DNA of 64,000 nucleotides from Mediterraneibacter massiliensis (GCF_001487105.1 NZ_LN913001.1:2100949-2164948), one strand, 5' to 3'; shown: positions 34,513 to 43,562, counted from the first letter of the stretch. A program made the numbers and translations. Notes: generated by a model from the letters alone, not told the origin.

Positions 34513-36545
34513 CCGCTTACAATTGTATAGTATCCCCTAGAAGTCACAATATAAACGACTATATAAAATATAGCAAAGACAACATAACAAATCCCCGTAA
34601 TACATAGCAGGAGCTTTTTATCTGTAATTGCGAACAATAGCAACATTTTTGAAATCAATGGAAAGGCAAATGCTATATGCACCCCGGCCATAACAAGTGG
34701 AAGGAAAAATACCGTCAATACCTGTGAATTAACGCTCTGCCGGATTTCTTTTTGTCTCATCCCTACCTTTCTTAAAATCTCGAATCTGCCCTGATCTTCA
34801 TATCCTTCCGATATTTGTTTATAATACATGATCAGCACTGTGCCAAAGATAAAAATAGTTCCCAGCAAAATCCCCAAAAAGAATAAGCCGCCATATAATC
34901 CATAGAACCAGGAGCGTTCCTGCTCAATTCCCTCCACTGTCACCGGCGGAAAGGCATCCTCTTGTTCCACGCAGCCGAATATCCGTTCTTTGAGTTCCTT
35001 TGTAATCGCAATCTGCTTTTCCTTATCACAACTTAAATCGAAGCCATAATATACATGCATATAAGATTTATTTTTTCCATATACAGCCGCCTGTCCATCG
35101 TATAACTGTTGTATCGCCTTTTCATCTTTTACAAATATAAACAGAGAGGACATCACCTGCTGTGCATCGATGCCATTTGCCACAAATTCCGGCACCGCCT
35201 TTTTCACCTGCCAGGTCCCCATACCATCCAGCGTAATGGTGTCATGTCCGTAGCCTGAAGTCTTCCCGCTCCGGGGCGCTTTGGTCATATAGATCATGAC
35301 TTCATCCTCTTTTAATGTCTCTGTCTTTTCCATCAAACGATTATAATCTGCCAGAGGAATGATAAACAATTGTCGTATATCTTCAAACATATCTACCCCA
35401 GCCTCTATGCTCGCTGGATCCAGATAGATCGTATCTCCTGCCTGATATCCTGCCATATCCAGCATCGTGTACTGCAGTATATGTTCCTCCTTTTCCTCAT
35501 GTTCTTCCAGGACCGCAGATACCGTCTCCTGTATCACATTCACATATGTTTCATTCTGGGAATAAATATCCACTACAATATCTCTCGGATACCTTCCTCT
35601 CAAACTATCATCAGCGCCGATATACAGACACGCTGTGGAGGAGAGCATCACCAACACCATAGTAGAAAGAATACAGATCGATGCAAGTCCTGCCCCGTTT
35701 CGTTTCATCCGATATACCATGGAAGAAAGAGAAACAAAATGTTTTGTTTTATAATAGTAACTTTTATTTTTTTGCAAAAGTCTGCAAAACGCCACAGAAC
35801 CAGTAATGAATAGCAGATACGTTGCAAAGATCACCATAACGACCGCTACAAAAAACCACATCATCGCCGTAACCGGTTCCTCAATATGCAGTGCGATATA
35901 GTATGCTCCAACAAGCAGGAGCACACCAAGGACAGCGATCATCCAATTCGCCTTGGGTGGTTTTTCTCCCAAACTTTCGCTCTGCAGCAGTTCTATCGGA
36001 CGGGAACGGTAAATGTGTACGAGCATGCGCAGCATGATCAGAAAGAACACTCCCGCAAATAAAAGCACTGTTATTCCGATTGCTTTCGGCTCAATATGCA
36101 TGGAAAATCCAAACTCTCCACCTATAAGCCGCACGCAGAGAAGATCAGCTGCTTTAGACAACAGAAAACCACTGATAAGTCCGAGCGCAAGAGACACAAA
36201 CGCCGTCAGAATATTTTCCCATATGAGGATCTTTGTAAGATTGCGTTTTCCCATCCCCAGGATATGATAGAGCCCAAACTCTTTTTTCCTTCGCCGGATG
36301 AGAAAAGAATTCGTATAGTACAGAAAAATAAGCGAAAAAATGCCTATAACGCCGCATCCGAAAGAAAGGGTAGACTGCATCGCCTCTCCTCCTGGTATGG
36401 ATCTAAACTCTCCACTGTAGGTCAGAAAACAAATAATATAAAACATCATGATCATACAGATACAAGTCAGAATATAAGGATAATACAGTTTTTTATTTTT
36501 CCTTATGCCTGTCACCGCAAGTGTACAATAGAATCCTATCTTCAT
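34494..36545 (-). CDS. BceB-type ABC transporter permease (FtsX family)
   Basis: 683 residues with ten predicted helices: one near residue 20-45, three between 60 and 170, further ones near 195-255 and 285-310, then a large external domain (about 310-545) and three at the C-terminus. This is the BceB/VraG layout, where the external domain senses and removes peptide antibiotics from the membrane. The start overlaps the ATPase gene by 4 bases. With the kinase and regulator at 37455-39221 it forms a complete Bce-type module; the antibiotic is unknown. Confidence 0.88.
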   Translation of the reverse strand: MKIGFYCTLAVTGIRKNKKLYYPYILTCICMIMMFYIICFLTYSGEFRSIPGGEAMQSTLSFGCGVIGIFSLIFLYYTNSFLIRRRKKEFGLYHILGMGKRNLTKILIWENILTAFVSLALGLISGFLLSKAADLLCVRLIGGEFGFSMHIEPKAIGITVLLFAGVFFLIMLRMLVHIYRSRPIELLQSESLGEKPPKANWMIAVLGVLLLVGAYYIALHIEEPVTAMMWFFVAVVMVIFATYLLFITGSVAFCRLLQKNKSYYYKTKHFVSLSSMVYRMKRNGAGLASICILSTMVLVMLSSTACLYIGADDSLRGRYPRDIVVDIYSQNETYVNVIQETVSAVLEEHEEKEEHILQYTMLDMAGYQAGDTIYLDPASIEAGVDMFEDIRQLFIIPLADYNRLMEKTETLKEDEVMIYMTKAPRSGKTSGYGHDTITLDGMGTWQVKKAVPEFVANGIDAQQVMSSLFIFVKDEKAIQQLYDGQAAVYGKNKSYMHVYYGFDLSCDKEKQIAITKELKERIFGCVEQEDAFPPVTVEGIEQERSWFYGLYGGLFFLGILLGTIFIFGTVLIMYYKQISEGYEDQGRFEILRKVGMRQKEIRQSVNSQVLTVFFLPLVMAGVHIAFAFPLISKMLLLFAITDKKLLLCITGICYVVFAIFYIVVYIVTSRGYYTIVSGKKERQ

Positions 36546-37306
36546 CGCACTTCACCACCTGTCGCAAGTATCGTCAGTGTATCGGCAATCTTCTGATAGA
36601 GTTGTTCATCCGTCATGCCTCCCCTGTAAATTTGATGGAATACTTCCCCGTCTTTGATAAAAAGTACGCGTCCTGCTTTGCTCGCCGCTTTTACAGAATG
36701 TGTCACCATAAGGATCGTCTGCCCTTTCTGGTTAACTTTCGCAAACAGGCCTAATAATTCATCTGTGGATTTTGAATCCAGAGCCCCTGTAGGTTCATCA
36801 GCAAGAACTAGTTTAGGATCCGCAATCAGCGCTCTTGCCACTGCGCAGCGCTGCTTTTGTCCCCCGGAGACTTCATAGGGATATTTATTGAGCAGTGCCG
36901 TGATTCCCAGCTCCCTGGCAATCGGATCCAACTTTTTTTTCATCTCCTTGTAACGCTTTCCTTCTAATACAAGAGGTAGAAAAATATTATCCTGTACGGT
37001 AAATGTGTCCAGTAGATTAAATTCCTGAAATACAAAGCCTAGATTGTCCCTTCTGAATTCGCTGATTTTTTTATCCTGCACCGAAGAAAGCGCTGTTCCT
37101 TCCAAGAAGATTTCTCCTGCCGTCGGTTTATCCAGGGCTGCCAGGATGTTTAACAGCGTAGTCTTACCGGAGCCGCTTTCTCCCATGATTGCCACATATT
37201 CGCCTTCTTCTACCGAAAAAGAAACGTTGGAGAGAGCCTGTACCTGGTTGCCTCCAAAACGAGGCTTATATATTTTTTTTAGATTTCTAACTTCTAAAAT
37301 CGCCAT
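36542..37306 (-). CDS. BceA-type ABC transporter ATP-binding protein
   Basis: 254 residues: Walker A GESGSGKTTLL (about 38-48), Q-loop FVFQEFNLLD, signature VSGGQKQRCAVARALI, Walker B LVLADEPTGALD, and H-loop MVTHS. The MacB/BceA group marks (LNILAALDKPTAGEIFLEG) are clear. It drives the neighbouring permease. GGAGGATATAACACA precedes the ATG. A regulated promoter with a response-regulator box lies about 75-105 bases upstream. Confidence 0.92.
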   Translation of the reverse strand: MAILEVRNLKKIYKPRFGGNQVQALSNVSFSVEEGEYVAIMGESGSGKTTLLNILAALDKPTAGEIFLEGTALSSVQDKKISEFRRDNLGFVFQEFNLLDTFTVQDNIFLPLVLEGKRYKEMKKKLDPIARELGITALLNKYPYEVSGGQKQRCAVARALIADPKLVLADEPTGALDSKSTDELLGLFAKVNQKGQTILMVTHSVKAASKAGRVLFIKDGEVFHQIYRGGMTDEQLYQKIADTLTILATGGEVR

Positions 37307-37381
37307 TGTGTTATATCCTCCTTACTTGTTCTGGAACCAGTATAGCAAAGCGGCCATAATGCCGACATCGAAATCTGTGAC

Positions 37382-37412
37382 ATTATAACCGCTCTATGTG
37401 ACAATTTTGTCA
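37382..37412 (-). promoter_or_regulatory. Bce-type response-regulator box and promoter of the ABC genes
   Basis: The perfect palindrome TGACAAAATTGTCA (37399-37412) has the Bce-family box layout TnACA-N4-TGTnA. On the minus strand it is followed 11 bases later by a perfect TATAAT (37382-37387). The box lies where the -35 box would be, and no good -35 exists, as expected for an activator-dependent promoter. A second TGTCACA copy lies just after the -10. Confidence 0.75.
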
Positions 37413-37454
37413 TGTCTGTTTCTCCGTACACCCTCTTTCTAAAACTGAATTTTC

Positions 37455-38468
37455 TTATTCCACCTGCAATGGATAGGAAGCCAAATCAATCGTAAAATGG
37501 CTTCCCTTTCCCGGAATAGACTCTACATGCAGAGAATGTCCCAGCTTGCCGGCAGCCTGTTTTACAAGATATAGACCGATCCCTGTCGATTTTTTGTCCA
37601 TCCGTCCATTATAGCCTGTATACCCTTTTTCAAAGATCCTCGGTATATCCTCGGACTCTATGCCAATACCAGTATCTTCTACCGTCAGCTGTTTTCTGTC
37701 ATTTACCTTTATACGCACTTCTCCTGCTTTTGTATATTTGACCGCATTGGATAAAAACTGTTCCAGTATAAAAGACAGCCACTTTTCATCCGTAAGTACA
37801 GTCTTATCCGTCCCCCCATACACGAGCCGGAGCTTTTTCCTTATAAACTGTCCTGCGTATTTATGGATCGCATTACGCACGATCCTATCCAGATCAATTT
37901 CTTTAAGAACCAGATCAGATGCGTCTTCCTGCAGCCTCGTATAGTACAATGCCATTTCTACATACTGTTCGATCCGAAATAATTCAGAACGCATTTCCTG
38001 ATTTTCTTCTGTATCCGTTCTCTGTAAAAGCACCCGCAGCACCGCAATCGGCGCTTTAATCTGGTGTACCCATGTGGCATAATAATCCTGCATGTCCTTT
38101 TGTGACTGTATCCAAGCTTCCTCACTTTTACGCTGTGTTTCTTCCATACGCGCTGCCAGCGCCTGGTATGCACTCTCTAATCCAGCATCTGCAAAAGGAA
38201 GCAACTCTGTAACAGTTCCTTTTTCATCCCCCAGCCTATTTAGTATTTCTCTCTTTCTTTTATATCTGTTATATCCGGGTATACAAAACAGCAGACTAAA
38301 TACCGCGCAAAGCAAAACCGGATAATACACTGCCCGCAATTCTATCTGATATAACAGAAATACTGCCGTGAAGCATAAGATACAGCCTAATGCCCACACA
38401 GCAGTAAAACGATGCTCATATAAATACTCTAAAAACAATTTCACGCCGTTTTTTTCTTTTTTCACCAT
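37455..38468 (-). CDS. BceS-type intramembrane-sensing histidine kinase
   Basis: 337 residues from the ATG at 38468 (AGAAAGGAA upstream). Two helices close together (about 22-42 and 47-65) with hardly any external loop, the mark of kinases that sense through a partner transporter. Then comes a short coiled linker, the phospho-acceptor in YYATWVHQIKAPIAVL (His about 135), the N box EQFLSNAVKYT, the G1 box VEDTGIGIESEDIPRIFEKG and the G2 box KSTGIGLYLVKQ. It follows the regulator gene by 81 bases, which contain a small hairpin near 38508-38541. Confidence 0.9.
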   Translation of the reverse strand: MVKKEKNGVKLFLEYLYEHRFTAVWALGCILCFTAVFLLYQIELRAVYYPVLLCAVFSLLFCIPGYNRYKRKREILNRLGDEKGTVTELLPFADAGLESAYQALAARMEETQRKSEEAWIQSQKDMQDYYATWVHQIKAPIAVLRVLLQRTDTEENQEMRSELFRIEQYVEMALYYTRLQEDASDLVLKEIDLDRIVRNAIHKYAGQFIRKKLRLVYGGTDKTVLTDEKWLSFILEQFLSNAVKYTKAGEVRIKVNDRKQLTVEDTGIGIESEDIPRIFEKGYTGYNGRMDKKSTGIGLYLVKQAAGKLGHSLHVESIPGKGSHFTIDLASYPLQVE

Positions 38469-38549
38469 TTCTTTCCTTTCTATCCCCATTTGGCACACTG
38501 CAGCGCCTGCCTTGCCAGGCATAGTCCGGCAAGGTGCTTCTTTCAGATA

Positions 38550-39221
38550 CTACGCTATGATATAGCCTTCTCCTACCTTTGTCGTGATAAATTCATCCAG
38601 GCCTTCATTCTTCAGCTTTTTGCGCAGACGCGCGATATTCACGGTCAATGTGTTTTCCTCAATATAGTCATCTGTCTCCCACAGTTTTGTCATCAATGTA
38701 TCACGGCTGACAAGGCGCCCTTTATTTTCCATCAGCGTCTGCAAGATCCGAAACTCATTTTTCGTCAGACTGATCTTTCTGCCGTCATATATAAATGTCA
38801 TATCATAGAGGTTTAACAAAGCCCCTTTGTGTTCGATCACAGGCACTTTCCCTGTGAGGTCGTATGTTCTGCGCAGTACCGCCTGCACTTTCGCCACAAG
38901 TACATTTAAGTCAAACGGCTTTGCGATAAAATCGTCTCCTCCCATATTCATAGCCATCACGATATTCATATTATCCGCAGCAGATGAAATAAAAATAACC
39001 GGTACATTAGATACTTTTCGTATTTCGCCGCACCAATAGTAACCATTATAAAAAGGAAGCGTTATATCCAGAAGAATCAAATGCGGATCGTATTCTGCAA
39101 ACTGCTTTACTATATCCTGAAATTCTTCTACATATACCGCCTCGTTGCCCCAGACCTGCATCTCCTTTTGCATTGCCTGTGCCATCGCCAAATCATCTTC
39201 AATGATTAAAATCCTATACAT
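38550..39221 (-). CDS. BceR-type OmpR-family response regulator
   Basis: 223 residues. Receiver domain (1-115) with acidic pair ILIIEDDLAMA, phospho-Asp in LILLDITLPFYNGYYWC (about 52), and Lys in DFIAKPFDL; then a winged-helix DNA-binding domain (about 130-223, ISLTKNEFRILQTLMENKG). It is expected to bind the box at 37399-37412 and activate the ABC genes. It starts 31 bases after the end of the acetyltransferase-like gene, so the two may share a promoter. Confidence 0.92.
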   Translation of the reverse strand: MYRILIIEDDLAMAQAMQKEMQVWGNEAVYVEEFQDIVKQFAEYDPHLILLDITLPFYNGYYWCGEIRKVSNVPVIFISSAADNMNIVMAMNMGGDDFIAKPFDLNVLVAKVQAVLRRTYDLTGKVPVIEHKGALLNLYDMTFIYDGRKISLTKNEFRILQTLMENKGRLVSRDTLMTKLWETDDYIEENTLTVNIARLRKKLKNEGLDEFITTKVGEGYIIA

Positions 39222-39252
39222 TCCTATACCCTGCCTTTATTCTCTCCTGTCA

Positions 39253-39672
39253 CTAATTTAAGATCTGAAGCGCAGTATTCCCGTCTCCTCCGAGAGAAAA
39301 GCCTGTCTTTTCATAAAAGCCGCCCAACAGCTGCTGATACTGCTCTTTGCTTACATAACCTTCCGGCAGTTTTGCATAACCAAGAGGCGCCTTTACCATC
39401 GTCACACTTTTTTTTCTGAGCTGTTCGAGTATCTCTGTCATACAGACCGTACCATATCCCAGTCCTCTCAAACGCCTGTCGATCAGATAAAAGTCCAGTA
39501 TTTCCGCTTTAAACTTACTCTCCAGATAATAGTGCAGACAAAACAGCAGCGTTCCCTCCTCGTAGACACTGACTGTCTCCTTCTTATAACAAAATTCCAA
39601 TATATGGGCGCTCTTATCCGTGAGTATCACACCTTTGAAATATTCTTTTCTAATATATAACGGTACCGCCAT
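39253..39672 (-). CDS. Probable GNAT-family N-acetyltransferase
   Basis: 139 residues. A core strand ends FKAEILDFYLIDRRLRGLGYGTVCMTEI, where RRLRGLGYGT resembles the acetyl-CoA pyrophosphate loop (R/Q-x-x-G-x-G/A), followed by a helix and a tail FYEKTGFSLGGD that resembles the last GNAT strand. This supports GNAT but is short and diverged. The substrate is unknown. It is upstream of the Bce regulator, and a role in resistance is possible but only from position. Confidence 0.65.
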   Translation of the reverse strand: MAVPLYIRKEYFKGVILTDKSAHILEFCYKKETVSVYEEGTLLFCLHYYLESKFKAEILDFYLIDRRLRGLGYGTVCMTEILEQLRKKSVTMVKAPLGYAKLPEGYVSKEQYQQLLGGFYEKTGFSLGGDGNTALQILN

Positions 39673-39806
39673 TTTTACCGCCCCTTATCTATCCCGTAAT
39701 TTCTGCTGCCCGGCGCGCCAGCAGGCGCACCCTGCCCTTTATCTCTTTTTAGTTTACCACGGAAGCTTTGTAAACACAACCAATTCCCCCAAATACACAC
39801 ACCTGC

Positions 39807-40373
39807 TCAAAGCAGTCCCAAATGTTCCAGCAGAATCTTCACACCAAGTACGATCAAAATGATCCCGCCTGCCAGTTCTGCCTTTGTCTTATATTTTATA
39901 CCGAAAATATTTCCAATTTTCACCCCTGCCGCTGAAATCACAAATGTGATCAGCCCGATCAATAAGACAGCCTGTCCGATCTGCACATCGAGAAATGCAA
40001 ATGTAATGCCAATCGCCAGAGCGTCGATACTTGTGGCTACCGCAAGCACAAACATTGTTTTTACATCAAGCGATGCGTCTGCTTCTTCACAGACCTCTTC
40101 CCGCGCAAAAGACTCTTTGATCATATTCGCTCCGATGATCGTCAGCAGTATAAAGGCGATCCAGTGATCGATCGCCGTAATTTTCTCTCTAAACTGAAAA
40201 CCAAGAAAATACCCCATAAGAGGCATCAACGCCTGAAAACTCCCAAACCAAAGTCCTGCGATCACCATGGCTTTCTTAGACAGCTTTGGCATAGCCAGCC
40301 CCTTGCAGATAGAAACCGCAAAGGCATCCATTGATAAACCCACTGCCAGGATCATTAGTTCTGCGATTCCCAC
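39807..40373 (-). CDS. mntP: Manganese efflux pump MntP
   Basis: 188 residues with six helices in two repeats. Family marks are seen: [19 protein letters not shown] (Asp at about 16) and the mirrored [19 protein letters not shown], with the acidic loop between them. MntP exports excess Mn2+. No yybP-ykoY manganese riboswitch is visible upstream; only 55 bases separate it from the EFR1 gene. Confidence 0.92.
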   Translation of the reverse strand: MGIAELMILAVGLSMDAFAVSICKGLAMPKLSKKAMVIAGLWFGSFQALMPLMGYFLGFQFREKITAIDHWIAFILLTIIGANMIKESFAREEVCEEADASLDVKTMFVLAVATSIDALAIGITFAFLDVQIGQAVLLIGLITFVISAAGVKIGNIFGIKYKTKAELAGGIILIVLGVKILLEHLGLL

Positions 40374-40428
40374 TTATGCCCCCTCCTGCGTACTTCCCTG
40401 CCGTCTGTTTTCTCTATCTTTTTCATTC

Positions 40429-41259
40429 TTATTTTACTTTCCTTCGTCCTTTTTGTTCTGCAATATCTTCCCAGCTTATATCTGGATGATGGTACTGCTT
40501 TCTTCCTCTTAAAACAGGCATAGATATTGTATGCGCCTGTTCCGGACACCAATGATAACAGGCGTAACATGCTGCGCAGCATCCTCCGTGAACAGCCTTC
40601 TTGTCTCTTATCTGAATATTTCCGGTAGGACAAACTTCTTCGCAAATTCTACATCCTGTGCATTTCTCGGTATTGGGATAGGGCTTCATGGCTGCGCCCG
40701 CCATCCCCTGTCCATAAAACCAGGAACTTGTCACAAAATCTGCTCTCAGACTGCCTGCAGATGCTCTGCTTATCTTTCCGTTTATTTTATCTTCTTTCAA
40801 CTTCTGATTTACATTCTTAGTATTCGCCCTAATAGCCTTTATGATCTGCTCCAATCTCTCCGGCGCTTTTTCTAATTTTTCTTCTTCTTTAGACGCCTTC
40901 CCAGGCATGCAGTTTCCTGGCATTACAAGATCGAATACAGCTGAAAGGGAGGTATTTTTCTCCTGCAAAACCTTTTCCAGATTCTTAACCGCTTTCCCAT
41001 GCTTTCCACTGCTTGATGTCAAAACAGCGAATATATATTTGGGCTTTTGTAACGATATTTCCATCAAAAATGCTTTTACAACCCATGGAATATCATTCAT
41101 ATAGACCGGAAATACAAAGCCGATCCTATCGTCCTTGATCTCCACAGACTTTTCTGCGGCATACTCCATGATCCCATGACATTCTCCGGACAAACGATGC
41201 GCCATTTTTTTCGCCGCCCATAGCGTATTGCCTGTCCCGCTAAAATAAAAGATAATCAT
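40429..41259 (-). CDS. EFR1-family flavodoxin-ferredoxin fusion
   Basis: 276 residues. N-terminal flavodoxin-like domain (about 1-150: MIIFYFSGTGNTLWAAKKMA with the FMN phosphate loop, FVFPVYMNDIPWVV) and a C-terminal 2[4Fe-4S] ferredoxin domain (CTGCRICEEVCPTGNI; CCAACYACYHWCP). Such proteins carry low-potential electrons in anaerobes. It overlaps the SseB-type gene by 4 bases. The electron partner is not evident from context. Confidence 0.88.
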   Translation of the reverse strand: MIIFYFSGTGNTLWAAKKMAHRLSGECHGIMEYAAEKSVEIKDDRIGFVFPVYMNDIPWVVKAFLMEISLQKPKYIFAVLTSSSGKHGKAVKNLEKVLQEKNTSLSAVFDLVMPGNCMPGKASKEEEKLEKAPERLEQIIKAIRANTKNVNQKLKEDKINGKISRASAGSLRADFVTSSWFYGQGMAGAAMKPYPNTEKCTGCRICEEVCPTGNIQIRDKKAVHGGCCAACYACYHWCPEQAHTISMPVLRGRKQYHHPDISWEDIAEQKGRRKVK

Positions 41260-42020
41260 GGCTTTTTCCTCTTAATCGGAAGCTGCAGATTGACCCCAAA
41301 AGGATTGATAACAACCCCTTTTGCTTCGGGAACTAAAATGTCCAATAACTTATCTGCTTTTATTACCGCCGACTTAAAATTCTTCTCTTTATTAAACTTC
41401 TGGAACTCTATCACATCCGTAAAAACAGGCTGAAAAGAAGTACCATCCTGTAGTTTCAGCAGCGGAATCTTATTTTCTGCCTGTACAGCCACAATATACG
41501 TCCCTTTCTGAAAATTCGAAAGTATCTCCTCCTGCAGTTCTTTCATTTCTTCTGTCAGTTCTGGTTTCTGTTGTCTTCGCATTTCCTGCATAAAATATAG
41601 GGAAGTCAGATGTAAGCTCGGATTTTCCACCCACACTTTTCCGTCCGGAAGCTTGGATGTATCCCCCCGCTTTACAAGTTCTTCCAGTTGGATCACCGCT
41701 TTTTTACCTCCTTTTGCCTGAAATACAAGACAATTTACTCCCATCGTATATAAACTGGAATAAAACGGAAGCAACTGTTTATTTGCCACTCTCCCCACAT
41801 TCACTGGCTGCTTTTCCTCTCTACATTTTTCCGCACATTTTTTTGCCTCTTCCAGATCATCAAACAGGAAAATCTCGTCATCATACGTTTCAGGATCACA
41901 CAGCACAAACGGCATCTTTGTGCACGCTGATACAAGCATATAGATCATCTCCGAGTTGCGCAAAGAGCCTAACGCCCGTTTTTTCTCCTCTGCTATTACA
42001 TTCACCTTTTGTTCTTCCAT
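41256..42020 (-). CDS. SseB-family protein
   Basis: 254 residues from the ATG at 42020. Two SseB N-terminal-like segments are seen: IYMLVSACTKMPFVLCDPETYDDEIFLF region (about 22-55) and KGTYIVAVQAENKIPLLKLQDG (about 170-190), followed by TDVIEFQKF and KGVVINPFGVNLQLP, the family's ending. The function in Gram-positives is unknown. I prefer this start to those at 42053 and 42134, because the -10 box lies on top of the ATG at 42053. AAAGGA precedes 42020. Confidence 0.82.
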   Translation of the reverse strand: MEEQKVNVIAEEKKRALGSLRNSEMIYMLVSACTKMPFVLCDPETYDDEIFLFDDLEEAKKCAEKCREEKQPVNVGRVANKQLLPFYSSLYTMGVNCLVFQAKGGKKAVIQLEELVKRGDTSKLPDGKVWVENPSLHLTSLYFMQEMRRQQKPELTEEMKELQEEILSNFQKGTYIVAVQAENKIPLLKLQDGTSFQPVFTDVIEFQKFNKEKNFKSAVIKADKLLDILVPEAKGVVINPFGVNLQLPIKRKKP

Positions 42021-42051
42021 AGTAACAGTCCTTTCCTTTTCATCATTCTTC

Positions 42052-42080
42052 ATTTTAACAATCCCCCGCCGCAGTGTCAA
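42052..42080 (-). promoter_or_regulatory. Promoter of the SseB-EFR1 operon
   Basis: Perfect TTGACA (42075-42080), 17-base spacer, TAAAAT (42052-42057) on the minus strand. Transcription should begin near 42045, which fixes the coding start at 42020. The -35 region is duplicated about 100 bases upstream (TGTCAAATTATTT on the plus strand at 42075 and 42178). Confidence 0.85.
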
Positions 42081-42505
42081 ATTATTTCCTACAGCAGCAA
42101 GCAGGGAACAAGAACAGACATCTCCATGTGACACGCCTGTATAATGTCAACTTTTCTTTTTACTCTGCCTGCTGTTTTGTCAAATTATTTATATTTATTT
42201 TTTCTTGTAGTCTATACTCTGTTGTGTTAAGGTAAGAGTATCTTTTAGATGCGCATCTAGAAAAATTTTTGTGTTTTTCCTAAAACACAGCCTGATGATC
42301 TGCTCTATACAGATCGTTCTATTTTATCCAGTTGCTGGATAGTCGCTATATCCGGGTTCTTATCCGGAATATTCGCAAACATTTACCCAAAAAACAAAAT
42401 CACATACCTGTGTCGGAAATTTTTTTGCGTCAAGTCACACGCAGATTCTGGAAGATTTATATTGCTGAAGTGAGATTTACGTCACAGGCAATTTAGGGAA
42501 AAGTG
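42081..42505. other. Intergenic region with small palindromes, no gene seen
   Basis: About 425 bases without a credible frame. It holds several short repeats: TATCCAG/CTGGATA near 42337-42353, ATCCGG twice near 42354-42376, and ATTGC...GTGA...TCAC...GCAAT near 42460-42491. An AT-rich stretch lies near 42180-42240. The palindromes crowd towards the Rpn gene and could be operator sites or remains of a repeat element. Confidence 0.45.
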
Positions 42506-42534
42506 TTGTAAACCAGCAGGCTTTTCCCTATAAT
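42506..42534 (+). promoter_or_regulatory. Possible promoter/operator of the Rpn gene
   Basis: TTGTAA (42506-42511), 17-base spacer, perfect TATAAT (42529-42534). The inverted repeat GGGAAAAG / CTTTTCCC (42496-42528) encloses the spacer and ends directly at the -10. Transcription from it would start within about 12 bases of the ATG and would cut the ribosome site (AAAGGAG), so either the true start lies elsewhere or translation is nearly leaderless. Confidence 0.45.
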
Positions 42535-42552
42535 GAAAGGAGAAAAGTACAT

Positions 42553-43413
42553 ATGGAACAAAAATCATTGCAGGATTTGAACCTGCTGGATCGTTTTTTA
42601 TTCGCACAGGCGGCAGAAGACCCGGATACCATGCGGGATATACTGGAAATCATCTTAGGGAACGAGGTCTTATTAAAACTGCTGCCCCAGACAGAGAAAG
42701 AGCAGCGTACCCATCCCTTAAACCGCTATGTACGGCTGGATGTATGGGCAATGGATGAGCCGGACACCGTATATAATACAGAAGTCCAACAGAACAATAC
42801 GGGAAACCTTCCCAAACGGAGCCGCTTCTACCAGGCATTGATCGATTCCAATCTATTAACTCCGGGCGAGGTCGGTTTTCAGAAGTTAAATCCCGTGTAT
42901 ATCATCCTGATCTGTCCCTTTGACCTGTTTGGATACGGGCTGTATCGCTATACCTTCCGCATGCAGTGTGAGGAAGTACCGGAGCTTTCTCTGGGAGACG
43001 ACGCTGTCCGTATCTTCCTAAACACACACGGAAAGAATACAGAAGGTGTGCCGGAAGAACTGGTGGAACTCCTCAAATATATGGAGCACACCACGGAGGA
43101 AGTGAGCAAAAACTGCGCCAGCGAGCGGATCCATAAGATCCAGAAACGCATCCAGGCGATCAAATCCAGTGAAAAGATCGGAGTGAGGTATATGCAGGCT
43201 TGGGAAGAAAAGATCATGGAACAAAATGAAGCGCGTGAAGAAGGTATTCGCGAGGGTCACGCTTCCGGATTGAAGGAAGGAAGACTGCAAAAATTACAGG
43301 AACAGATAGAAAAGAAAGTCCAGAAAGGATACTGCGCTGAAGAGATTGCAGAGATGCTGGAAACAGATATAGAAACTGTCCAGAAATTCATAGAAAAATA
43401 TAAATTGAACTGA
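42553..43413 (+). CDS. Rpn-family PD-(D/E)XK nuclease/putative transposase
   Basis: 286 residues. N-terminal nuclease domain (about 1-150): DRFLFAQAAEDPDTMRDILE, then VRLDVWAMDEPDTVYNTEVQ, which supplies the catalytic D...ExQ, and RSRFYQALIDSNLL. The last 80 residues are charged helices with coiled-coil character (EAREEGIREGHASGLKEGRL) as in Rpn proteins. Rpn enzymes are DNA endonucleases that raise recA-independent recombination; many have a separately translated C-terminal inhibitor. AAAGGAGAAAAGTACAT precedes the ATG. A long hairpin follows. Confidence 0.88.
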   Translation: MEQKSLQDLNLLDRFLFAQAAEDPDTMRDILEIILGNEVLLKLLPQTEKEQRTHPLNRYVRLDVWAMDEPDTVYNTEVQQNNTGNLPKRSRFYQALIDSNLLTPGEVGFQKLNPVYIILICPFDLFGYGLYRYTFRMQCEEVPELSLGDDAVRIFLNTHGKNTEGVPEELVELLKYMEHTTEEVSKNCASERIHKIQKRIQAIKSSEKIGVRYMQAWEEKIMEQNEAREEGIREGHASGLKEGRLQKLQEQIEKKVQKGYCAEEIAEMLETDIETVQKFIEKYKLN

Positions 43414-43430
43414 CGAACTGCCTTTTATAG

Positions 43431-43524
43431 AAAAAATGATGACTTCACGCTGTTGTACATCTCCAACCAGAAGAGAATAGATACTTCTGGTTGGAAGTCT
43501 GTAGCAATGTGAAGTCGATTTTTT
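43431..43524. terminator. Long hairpin between Rpn gene and galE (repeat family copy 1)
   Basis: Left arm 43441-43473 and right arm 43484-43516, 33 bases each, with a ten-base loop. The outer 8 bp (GACTTCAC/GTGAAGTC) and inner 11 bp (CCAACCAGAAG/CTTCTGGTTGG) are perfect and the middle pairs with wobbles. A's precede and T's follow, so it can end both convergent genes. Its ends resemble the hairpin at 51224-51314. Confidence 0.8.
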
Positions 43525-43562
43525 CCGTTTTGAATACTTCCGCAGTGTTAGCTCAATTCCGC

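Noticed and set aside
39673..39806. Manganese (yybP-ykoY) riboswitch near mntP
   Set aside because: This gap lies downstream of mntP, and the true upstream gap is only 55 bases, too short for that RNA; the conserved motifs are absent.
42081..42505. An insertion-sequence remnant upstream of the Rpn nuclease
   Set aside because: Short palindromes are present, but there are no matching terminal repeats, target duplications or transposase fragments to support it.
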